DNA of 64,000 nucleotides. Origin: Eucommia ulmoides. Its lineage: Eukaryota; Streptophyta; Magnoliopsida; Garryales; Eucommiaceae. The notes below the pieces were generated by a model, which made no database searches, had not been told where the DNA came from, and saw only the letters and a program-made list of their open reading frames with translations. The DNA lies in the NCBI GenBank assembly GCA_016647705.1, contig CM028334.1, forward strand, positions 14,306,402 through 14,370,401, in the 5' to 3' direction. Below, piece by piece: positions 1-10,339 of this stretch (position 1 is its first letter; each line of letters starts with the position of its first letter). The translations under genes and the position numbers were made by a program.

Positions 1-108
1 GGTGTTTGACGGTGTTGATGTTCGTTTTGGTAGTGGTGTTTGGTGGCGGTGTTCGGCGGTGTTAATGTTCGTTTGGTGGTGGTGTTCGACAGTGTTGTTG
101 TTCGACTA
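1..108. repeat. TGTTCG-rich minisatellite
   Basis: Imperfect short units around ggtgttcggcggtgttaatg are repeated to the window edge, unlike the AT-rich surroundings. It lies within the CACTA end and continues to the left. Confidence 0.5.
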
Positions 109-984
109 CAATTTCCATTCCGAGAACAAAAAAAATCGTTACTAAACGCAATTTTGTTCCCAGAACAAAAAAAAAAAAAATTATCGTTACCAAACGTAAT
201 TCTGCTCCAAAGAAGGAAACATAGTTCTCATCTCATCCTATTCCATCCCATTTTTATTCCACTGCATGGGATGGGAACAGAAATGGTTACCAAACAGGTA
301 TAACATCCATCATTTGTCTCTTGGTTATTTTCTAATAATGTTTCGTTAGACATTTTGTTTTTGTCATATTAGTGTTTAAAGATATTGGTAGAGTTAATAT
401 ATTGATATATTTTGCTTTTAATGGAGTTGTATGATTTTATTTGTTTTGTTGCTTGGTTGTGGCTATAAATTAACATTCATCGTTTTAAGTAAAGAAATTT
501 GTTACAAAATTATTTTTGTAGCCAATGTATTTCCTAGAAAAAAAATCTTTTGGCTACAAAAACTTTTCGTCCTAGATTGTTTTCACTATGTTTTGCGCGA
601 CAAAATATTTTCGGCGCCAAAATATTTTTTGGCCATTTTCAACTGCGTTTTGGCGACAACAAATTTTCATCGCCAAAATATTATTCCCGCCATTTTCAAT
701 CACTTTTTGGCTATGGAATATAACTATTTAGTTACAAATTTGGCTATGAAATAATTTATTGCAAAATAGCAGTCTTGCGCGACGAAAGTATAATTCGTCG
801 CCAAATACCTTCTGCTACGGCACATAGGCTACGAAATTGGCTACCAAGTTTTTTTCATGGCTAAAGCTCTTTCGCTACGAAATTAATGCTTTAGTCACAC
901 ACACAAAAAAATAAAAATAAAATAAAATAAAATAAAATAAAAATAAAAATAAAAAGTGTAGCTAATGCCATTTTTCTTGTAGTG
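1..984. mobile_element. CACTA transposon, right end (left end outside window)
   Basis: The stretch ends at 984 with the inverse of a CACTACAAGAAAAATGGC terminus, the hallmark of plant En/Spm-type (CACTA) elements. Before it, from about 540, lies a dense set of subterminal motifs of the type gctacgaaatt, ggcgacaa and cgccaaaat in both orientations, typical transposase-binding repeats of this superfamily. No transposase reading frame is visible. The element interrupts Copia RNase H coding sequence that resumes at 985. The other end and the second target-site copy lie outside the window. Confidence 0.75.
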
Positions 985-1435
985 TGTCCTGATGACAGAC
1001 GTAGCGTAAGTAGTTATTGTACCTTCCTCGGGTCCAACTTAATTTCCTAGTCTTCTTCTGAACAAAAAGTTGTCTCTTGCTCTAATGCTGAGTCTAAATA
1101 TCATGGTCTTGCAAATGCTGTGGCAGAGCTCACCTGGGTTGAATCAATTTTGAAAGAATTGGGAGCTCAATTATCTTCCTCCTTTCTACTTCTGTGTGAC
1201 AATATCAGTGCCACTTACCTTCTGGAAATCCAGTTATGCATGCTCGCACTAAGCATATGGAGATTGATTATCATTTTATCAGGGAGAGGGTAATGTAACA
1301 AACTTTACGCATCAGGCGTACTCCATCAAAACATCAGCTTTCTAATGCTATAACAAAGGCACTACCTACTCAGCAATTTTTAAGTCTGTGCAACAAGCTT
1401 ACTATTCTCTCTAGACCAATGATCTTGAAGGGGGA
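985..1435 (+). pseudogene. Ty1/Copia polyprotein, RNase H C-terminal remnant
   Basis: Translation in shifting frames gives the end of a Copia polyprotein. It begins with a CPDDRRS-like stretch, then YCTFLGSNLIS, then SNAESKYHGLANAVAELTWV, then the catalytic-region CDNISATYL, and ends with [20 protein letters not shown]. This is the order and spacing of the Copia RNase H domain, which degrades the RNA strand during reverse transcription. An in-frame stop lies near LIS*SSS and at least one frameshift falls before [10 protein letters not shown], so it is dead. The purine-rich tract ttgaagggggatg at the end leads directly into the 3' LTR. The N-terminal part is displaced by the CACTA element that ends at 984. 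Confidence 0.8.
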
Positions 1436-1804
1436 TGCTAAAGTTAATAGTCAGCTTAGCTCCAATCAGATTAGATCATATCAGCTCATATTAGATCAGT
1501 TCAGCTCTAATCAACTCATATCAGATCAACAGTCAGCTTAGCTTACGCTGATGACGCTAGCAATTCAGATGAGTCATGCTAACAGAATAATGAATCTATT
1601 AGTAGTTTGTTGTTTGTTATTCTTTATGTTGAATATTCCTTTGCCACATAACATTGTTTTAGTGGCTTTCTTATAACGGAACTCTGTATAAATTAATTGA
1701 ATGAAACTCGTCTCAGTAATATGTTGAGCCTTTCATTTATAGAGTATTCTCTCAATTCTCTCCTCTATCTTCTTTTTTGATTCTTTAATTCTTCTGATAC
1801 AACA
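1436..1804 (+). repeat. Copia 3' LTR
   Basis: The LTR starts with TG just after a polypurine tract (aagggggatg) and ends with CA (tgatacaaca). It contains repeats of tcagcttagctccaatcagattagatca at its left end and a TATA-like region (ctctgtataaatt, about 1680). The size and position right after RNase H fit a Copia 3' LTR of about 370 bp. The partner LTR is not in the window. Confidence 0.65.
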
Positions 1805-3484
1805 TGTTTTATTTAAATTAAATGGTAATTCATTATACCTACATTCAGCTAATGTGCAATGTACAAGAAGATTAGTCTGCTTGGTAAGAAGATGTGTTTA
1901 ATTTCCTTGTCAACCAAAATTCAATTATCCTGCTCAACACTTCAAGAGTAAAATCCTAAATATATTAGGTCGATGTGGAAAAATATGTCCTTAAAACTGC
2001 ATACGGTGGTGATTAGCCGAGGTGTGCGTCAAATTAACCAAAACATACTTTATCGTATAATAATAATAATAAAAAAAAGGCTAATAACACTTTATCCCAT
2101 GTGGTTTGGCCCATTTGCACTTTACCCCTTGTGGTCTTCGACCTAAGTGCAAATCTAACATTTTCTGTCAAATTTTAAAGAAGTGCTGCTCACGCACCAA
2201 TTATGAAGATGAGCTTGATTTGGGCACGATTTCTCTCTAAATCACAATTTTATCATTCCCACGGAGATTCACACCTACTAATACTCAAAATCCCTTAAAA
2301 GGTAGAAACTAAACCCTTATAACGATTCTTTCACAGGCTCAGAATCAACCTTTACAAAATATTATTTTTCTAGGTTAAGGAAGAACCTCTACTTTTTACA
2401 GGTTAAAGAATAACCTAATTGTTTTTAACACTAAGGTCAAAGAATCAAAACCTCACCAATCACTCCAAATTTCCTTTTACCCAGTAACAATTGAACCGTT
2501 ACAAAATTTACTCAAAAAATAATTATATCCAAGAAGAATCACTACCTCAATTTCTTTACAGGAAGAGATTAAAATTCGGCTACCCTTTGATTAAATACTC
2601 GCAACAGTATTTAATCCGTTACACTACTCATCAATACAAATTGATAAGCAGAATATCTCACTCGGAACTTCTATCACCCTCGATAAATTATAACTCGATT
2701 AATATCCCAAATCTAGTGATAGAAAAATGTGAGATTGAAAGTCTGATTTTAACAAAATACTGGTAGCAAATAATTGAGCACGTAATCAGATTCAAGAAAT
2801 TGTTTATAAAATATTTTCATCAATAAAGAATCAAAAACAATTTCTAAGATCAATTTCCAATAATAAGCAAGCAATCCAATAATAGAAAGTAGTTGAAAAA
2901 ATCTCACTCGGAATCCACACAAAGAATAAATAGAACGATGTTACTTCAAATCTGATAGCAACAAAAATAGCAATGAATAATTCTCAAGATTGCCTCTTAA
3001 AATAACTCACACAATATCTCAGAATGATAACTCTTAGAACAACTTACAAATGATCTTAACTCTCTTGATATTGATTAATAATTAGTTATGATATATGAAA
3101 AATGTAGGTCTTTATATAGGATAATGGAATCAGCTTTCTAATGGCTAGTTCCTACTTATCATGACATTTAAATGCTCTCTTAGACCCCTTACATCATTAT
3201 GACTTCATTTTGGTTCAATACACTTAATAATGGTTTTTAAATCTTTCAATTAAATCCCCTAAATATTTCTCAATCTCAATTAATTAAAATAGAAACAATT
3301 TTATGCACCAAATTGAGAAACATTAAAATTTAATGAACCAAATCAATAGGATTTAGATATCAGGTGAAAAATATCTTAAATATAATAATATCCCTGAAAT
3401 CTTTCTCAAATTCCAACAAAAAAATGGCTACTTTTGGATATAATTTCGGAATCAACAATATCCTGAAACAGTATCCCCAGTCGA
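1805..3484. other. AT-rich non-coding stretch with repeat debris
   Basis: No gene is seen. 2078-2160 contains the cactttaccccttgtggt motif shared with inverted-repeat elements elsewhere in the window, here only one arm. 2880-3125 reads on the minus strand like a retroelement leader (cctatataaagacctacattt). The open frame at 2491-2766 has no recognisable domain and is taken as chance. Confidence 0.4.
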
Positions 3485-3710
3485 TCGGTCAATCGACTGC
3501 CCAATTCAGGATGTAGCCAAGCCAACGCTATTGCATTCATCGGTCGACCTATCTGTCGACTTGAAAATTCAGAGAGTTTGATTTACCTTTACCGGTCGAC
3601 CTACCTGTCGACTTGGAGATACAGAGAGTTCATCTTCTCCTGACCGGTCGACTTACTTGTCGACTCAGAGATACAGAGAGTTCATGCTGCTTGGTCCGGT
3701 CGACTTATAT
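3485..3710. repeat. 52-bp tandem repeat with CGGTCGAC motif
   Basis: CGGTCGAC begins at 3541, 3593, 3645 and 3697, exactly 52 bp apart, and a diverged copy begins near 3485. Each unit has cggtcgacctacctgtcgac followed by a spacer containing cagagagtt. GTCGAC recurs twice in several units. No coding sense is apparent. Confidence 0.85.
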
Positions 3711-4880
3711 TTGCTGGATCTCTTTTCTGAACTCATTTTTAACTCTTTCTTTTTTTACGTTTTTACCCCTTTAACCATTTTCTCTTCTAAATTAGCTCCA
3801 TTAACTTCTTAAATTCCATTTTAGTTAATTATAAATATTTCCTTTAAAACACATAGAAGCAAAATAATTTCATCTTATCAAAACACACATAAACAATAAA
3901 AACTTTTTGTGTCATGTGTGTGTTTCTAATTGGGATATTAAGAGTTGAAATTTATCTGAGTTGTTTTCCCTAATTTTTTCAAACTCTTAATTCTTCATTA
4001 TCTTTGATATCATCATTTAGCATCCATTTATAATTTGTTATTGTATCTTCATAACTAGAACTTTAATTAATTAAAACACTTCACAAACCATTAGTTTCAC
4101 CAAAACATCAACACTTAATTGTTTATCAAAATCTTAGAATCAATAACTTGATTTTTAATAACTGAATTTAATGGCAGCTGGAGGAGGGTTTATCTAACAT
4201 ACATAGTACGGAGATGAAATAATGGAGATAAAATTAGTGACATTTTGTCATAATGTTTAAATTTCTTTGAAAATAATTGAATTGGAAAAAGATGGAATTT
4301 TGACTTATTCTTTAATGCTTTCGTTTATCTTATGTCAATTTCGTCGGTCACGTGCGAAAGTAAAAAAGATGGCCACATGTAAGTTTCCATTTAATTTTGG
4401 GTTAATCGACCAAAATTCCCAAAAAATAGATTTAATTTTTTTTAAAAAAATTCCACCTAAGATTCAAGTTTTAATTTAGTATTTTAAATTAAATTTTGCT
4501 TTAGTTTTAATATCACATTTCAGGGATTATAGAGGAATTGCAGAGATTGTAGAGAGAACTTGATAAGTAAATTCGGTTTTATAGTAAATATATATTAATT
4601 ACATGTAATGAATATTAGTTACAATTTAATAATTGTTATATTTTTACATATATATCTATGTATTTTTTGTTATATGTATTTATATAATATTATTTACATG
4701 TTACAATTATATATATTTGTGTAATATTTGTGATATTTAACAAATATTAGACACATAAATTAGTTTAATATTAATGGCATGTATTTGTGTACATTCAGTT
4801 ACATGTTACTAATTATATGTATTTTGTGTGATTTTCATTATATCTAACAAATTTTTATATATATTACAAAATACAGTAAT
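3711..4880. other. AT-rich intergenic stretch
   Basis: There is no recognisable gene. Near 4560-4870 the sequence is built of loosely repeated ttacatgt/atatatttgtgtaatattt units. The frame at 4267-4479 has no domain and low-complexity composition. Confidence 0.4.
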
Positions 4881-7280
4881 CACTACAACAAAAATGACCT
4901 ATCGGGGCACAAAAAAGTGTCGCGACAGAGCTCCTATTGCGACACTTAGGCATTTTGGGACACTTGGACTGGTGTCCTGTAAAAAGTTGCCCTAATAAAT
5001 TACAAGGACACTATGTAATGCCCTATTTGTTTGAACTTATTAAGGTAATAATAAGTGTCCTATAAGATAGCTATTAAGACACCATATATTATCTCTATAA
5101 CATTTTATATTTTTTTTATTATATATATTAAAACACTACAAAGTGTTGTGAAAAAACCTCTATTAGGACACAAGAATGTGTCTTAAAATTATCAAAGAAA
5201 ACTAACATATAAGGGCACTATTTAGCGTCCTGAAAAGTATCTAATTTTTTTATTTTTTTTTATTTATTTTTTTATAATTTATAATTATTTTAAAATATCA
5301 AAAAACTCTAAATCTAAACAATAAAAACTAAAAATTTCTCACAATACAAAATACATTAAGAACTCAAATTTTTGCATTAAAAATGGGGAATTACAAAACC
5401 CAAGAGACATTCAAAATTATACCCGTCATGAGTCACTACTTTCTTTCAACACCTAAACTACCATTCGTAAATAAAAACAAGGTTTAAGTACAAAAATAAC
5501 ATACATACTAAATATGTGTTAAATTCATTTTCTATGCTATACTCTGCCTCCTTTCTCGACTGATCCAACATAAAATAAGTCAGTCCCATAATTTCCTGCA
5601 GAACAATAGGTGACATGGAACAGTAGAAAACAGAAGTATGGAATTCGCAATCTAAGAAGTAGGCATCCATCTGTAAAAAAGAAAATTGATATATAAATAA
5701 GGTAAAAGGTTTCTCCTTTGGAGGAGATTACCTCCTCTTTTGCTTGACAACACCACAGCTCCAATTCTGCTATGCATTAGAAACTACGTATGCATTAGTA
5801 ACGCATTAGTAAATAAACAACTAAATAAAGAACACAACTAAATAAGAACATGTCAGAGTAGAATTATCCCATATGGACAACCATTTGGCTGTCCAAAATG
5901 TAAGTTTCCTTCTGATTTTCTGCACTAAATCAGCAAAGAACATATTTTTCTCCCTCCCATATAAATTAGGCCAACCTAAATAAACCATAGGGAAATCAGC
6001 ACCAGTAAAAAATCTTGAAACTTAAAGTACAGAGGTTAGCCTCTTCTATTTGACAGTCAATAGGCAAGAAAGCGAAATGTTAATAATCAGAAATTTGAAT
6101 AGAGAATGGAACATATAGTTGAATAACTAACAATCTAACCTTTGGTGGCTTGATTCTCTCTAGCCATAGCAAGAAGTTCCTCTCTATTCCTTCCCATAAC
6201 ATGAGAGAAGGAATTGAAACCAATTGAAGTGAAAAATCAACAAAAAAATGTATAAAAAATGATTCAAAATTTGAGAGAAGATACTACTTGTTTCCACAAA
6301 CACAGAAACAGCACAAAACCGAAAAAAACAGCTGCAGTAGAATGAGATCAGAAATAGAAACAGAACCTGGAACAGTAGAGGCATTGGGAACACTAACAGA
6401 ACAAAAAATGAAAATGAGAACACTAACAAACAGAAACTGAAGTTTCTAATGCAGCAATATTTCAATACGGTCTGAATTGTTTGAAAGGGTTATAACCTAA
6501 TATAAAACAAAAATCTCAAGAAACAGATGCAGACAATGTTGATGAAACAAGTTGCGATGTCTAAACACAGTGGCATAAATAGGCATTTGAGAAAGCAAAA
6601 CAAATAAAAGAAAAAAGAAGAAGTCACATGAAGAAAAAAATCACACGAAAAAGACAAATAAAAACAAGTCACATGAACACCAACAACATAGAGGAAGAAA
6701 CAAAAATATATCAGAAGTGAAAACAGAAATGCTTTGATTTATATATAATAAATGTATATGGAAATAAAATTGGTAATAAATTTTTATCATGTTTTTTTAA
6801 AAAGTTCTCGTGAATGTTTTATAATATAATTTAGTATATTTTTCTGTCATTATCTAAAAAAACTGTAGTAGACCTATGAGATATTTTAATTAATGTTGGA
6901 CATAATTCCACTAGTTATAAGGACATAAGTTATTCTTATTAAAAAATCAGCTCACATTATTTCTTGAGTTTTATTGAATTATTTGAGTGCATATCAATTA
7001 CTAGATATAAATTTCGAATAGTAAGAAAATTGTTTAATTACAACGTATACAGATTATTAGAAACAACAGTAGCAACACAGAAGAAAATGAAGACAAAAAC
7101 ACAGAAGAAAAAATCACTAAATCAGAAAACCAAATAATCACACTCATATTTGATAAATGAAGACTGAGATCTGGAATGTAGCAACACAACAACATTGATA
7201 TCTAAATGTCAGTAGACTAGTTAAACTACGAACAAACAACCACCTAAATTGAAGATTATAACACATTTCATTTTATTTCA

Positions 7281-7406
7281 ACTACAAAATAATGAATATG
7301 AAACTAATAGTACAACCGAATCAAACAAAGAAGAAGGAGAAGTTCTTCAGATTTGAAGCAAATGAAGAAGATTTTAGCATAAAACAAAAACAAATCTGGG
7401 CGAACT
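7281..7406. repeat. Internal direct duplication in CACTA, copy A
   Basis: This segment matches 8161-8290 closely, including cagatttgaagcaaatga and acaaatctgggc. The copies lie about 880 bp apart in the same orientation inside the CACTA element and resemble a duplicated exon or flank. Confidence 0.75.
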
Positions 7407-8160
7407 TGAACCAAATCGATGGCACAGGTTCCAAATGTAAATATAAACAAAAACCATGAATATTAACACACGGATTTATACACAGAGAGAGAGAGAAAAA
7501 AAATGCATTTATATAAACTAACATGACTAGAATTTGCTTTATGTCAAGAAATTGCATCAATTAAATCAAGAGCAGGGTTCCAAAACCAGACCAGTTTCAC
7601 TATACTTTTTATCTTTAACCCCAAAAAGGTAAAATGAAACTCTCCAGAGAATCTGCATTATGAGAAATCATGATGATGGATTAGATGAACAGAAAGATGT
7701 TATGTTTGTGCAGTCAAAGAGTAAGAGAAGGTACAATCAAATGATCAAGGTCGGAATTTTATAATGAAGCAAATCTTATACACAAGTAGAGAAAATTCCA
7801 AGTAAAACTGAGAAATACATAAAATTTGTAATTAAGTTGCATTTTTTTTCCCTCTGTTTTTCACATAGACTTGTTTACATTGGTCTAGCTGATCTTTCTG
7901 AGAGTATTTAGTGTCTAATCTTTGGTCTAAGATACATCAAACAGAAGATGATGCACCAACAGAAGTGTTATTGGCTTTGAAATCTATAAAATGAATCCAG
8001 ATGTTTCTCCACAAAACAAATATTATTACTAGTCAGAATGTAAGGACAAAGATGGTCAAAACAAATCCAAAGGTCCACAATCCATCTCCATTCCCATTTT
8101 TCCGGCCATTCTTCACAAACCATCTTTTCTATCTATATTTTTCCAGCCATTCCCCACCTA

Positions 8161-8290
8161 ATTACAAAATAATGAATATTAAATTAATAATACAACCAAA
8201 TCAAACAAAGAAGGAGGAGAAGTTCATCAGATTTGAAGCAAATGAAAAAGATTTTAGCAGAAAACAAAAAAACAAATCTGGGCAAACTCG
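8161..8290. repeat. Internal direct duplication in CACTA, copy B
   Basis: This is the partner of 7281-7406. After the shared part it has about 60 bp of extra sequence with aaaacaggaa repeats before the common tgaaccaaatcgatgg resumes at about 8352. Confidence 0.75.
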
Positions 8291-9544
8291 CTCTAGCACA
8301 AAACAGGAAGTAGAACAAAACAGGAAACATAAACACTAAACAAATGTGAACCTGAACCAAATCGATGGAAACCTTAAAATACATAATTGACAATGGATTA
8401 ATCGACGCCGATCTGAAAATGAAACAAATTGACGACCAACCTGCAAGAAGAGAGCAAAAGGGAAAGAAGAAAGTGAGAAAGAGAGAGGGGAGAAGTCTTA
8501 CCTTCGACTAGATCGATGGCGATGGTCAAACGACGGTGGTCGGACCACGATGTTACTTGTTTCCACAAACGCAATCTGCCAGAATAGATCGAAGGCGGAG
8601 AGAGATGATATAATGCTTAAATTACAAAATCGAATTGTAGTATAGTATGGAGCAAAAGAAAGAAAAAAACCTAACCGAAATCTGATTGCCGTCGGTTGAA
8701 CTCCAATGCAGCAGGAGGGCGACGGCGAAGACGATGTATCCTGGTTCAGGAAGAAGGCTGACCGGGTAGAAGGAAGTGATGAAGCCGATTAGGGCTCCAT
8801 TGAAGCTCTCAGTTCATTTGATTTGAAGCTCTCGATATTACTCGAAAGAGATGAGGAACGGAAGTGAAGATGGATCGTATTTCTACAATTGAAGGCTGAA
8901 GTACTGTATATGCTAGGGATTTTATCAAAAAAGTGAGTGGGAGGATTAGCGCCCAGATCACAAAACAACGACGTTTTGGCTGTCGTTGAACATGATTCAC
9001 AATTCTTGTCACAAAACAACGTCGTTTTGTTACAAAACGAAGTCATTTGGCTGTCTATGAACTTTCCCAATTTTTTTTTCTTTTCAATTGATTTTATTAA
9101 TTTTATCATAGATATTAGCGCACAATTAATTGTCCTCTAATCTAATTTTTTTAATTTATTTTAATATACATATTAGGGCGCCATTAAGGGACCTATAAAT
9201 AAATAATTAAATTATAATATGACACAAAATTGTGCCCTAATATAGTTTCTGTTTTTAGGGCATTAGTTCATGTGCTTTTATATTATATATAGATATTAAT
9301 TAATGTAATTATTAATTAAATTTTATTGGGGTCCCACTTTGTGCCCTTTAATTATTTGATTATAGGAGCACAATATATATAGTATCCCGAAAAGCACCTT
9401 TATAGGGCACAATACATATAGTGTCCCGATAAATTTACTTTTATGTGACACTACCAATTTTGTGCTCCGAAAAGTACCTTTATAGGGCACAATACCTATA
9501 GTGTTCCAACAGAAGGACCTTTACATGCAGTTTTTGTTGTAGTG

Positions 9545-10339
9545 AATATTTGTTATATCTAACAAAATTTTACACACAAAATTGTTACATATAACTATGC
9601 GTCTGTAGGTGCGTGTAGGGGGCGTCCACCTTTTTTAAATATGCGGGACTAAAACACTAATTTTTTCCTCCTCTCCTCTGAGATTTTTTTAAATTAAGGT
9701 TGAAATAAATGACCTACCACCGGATGACCCTTTGATTTTTACTAATTTTAGACTATGTATTATGGGAGTTTCAAACAAATTGTATTATTAATTTTTTTTA
9801 TTTGAATATTACGCTCATTCAGTTGATCCTTTAATTGTACTTTTAGTAGATTTTATAAATGTATAGTATTAATAAATTTTAATATCAAAAAATAAAATAA
9901 AATTATTACTTCAAAAATTATTAATGCAGACTACTATTAATGTTCATCAATTATATTAATTTTAAAAATTTATAAATAAATAGAGTTTTTTTTTTTTTTA
10001 ATAACTTTTTTTTCGATAATTGTTGTAAAATAATATTATAGTTTTTTTTTTTTTTTTAGTTTTCATTATTTGGATAAGAATTATTAGAATACTCTCTGAA
10101 ACACATAAAATTGAATAGATTTTAAGACAAAGAATTTTATTAAATTGGTTAGGGAGAGAATGAGATGAAGAGATAATGTTACATATGATTAATTATAATG
10201 AAAACAATTATCAACCGAAATTTGGGTAAATTTCAGATAAATTCTCTGTCATTGAAAAACCTACAACAATAACTTTTGTTATTTGAAAAATATATTTGAT
10301 ACTCTCCTCTTTTGATGTTAAATATAAATTATTTATTTA
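9545..10339. other. AT-rich stretch containing dispersed repeat copy 1
   Basis: No gene is seen. About 9880-10205 is homologous to 21720-22060 in the same orientation. Shared landmarks are tagttttcattatttggataagaatt..agaata and agatgaagagataatgttacat. The rest is AT-rich with poly-T runs at 9987 and 10041. Confidence 0.55.

Larger units (their letters stand above)
4881..9544 (-). mobile_element. Complete non-autonomous CACTA element
   Basis: Both ends are visible: CACTACAACAAAAA at 4881 and its inverse at 9531-9544, flanked by an identical 3-bp duplication AAT (4878-4880 and 9545-9547), as expected for CACTA insertion. Subterminal repeats of gggcacaatacatatagtgtcccgataa type fill 9340-9520 and matching gacacttag/gtgtcct motifs fill 4900-5230. 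The 4664-bp element shows no TNPD/TNPA transposase, so it must rely on enzymes in trans. The minus strand looks like a spliced transcription unit starting near the right end. A leader lies around 9050-8700 and an intron has donor GAAG|gtaagac near 8500 and acceptor cttcttgcag near 8440. A coding-like exon near 6200-6140 and a last exon after tttttttacag near 5670 follow. Strand is given for that unit. I do not recognise its product. Confidence 0.85.

Noticed and set aside
2491..2766. 91-residue open frame
   Set aside because: AT-driven composition, no domain, no promoter or splice context.
3485..3710. Regular spacing that could suggest a CRISPR array
   Set aside because: The units are contiguous tandem copies with similar spacers, in plant nuclear DNA with no cas genes.
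6184..6672. Two hydrophobic minus-strand frames that look like membrane proteins
   Set aside because: They are Phe/Leu-rich because the plus strand is A-rich here; the coding-like exon of the element lies in another frame.
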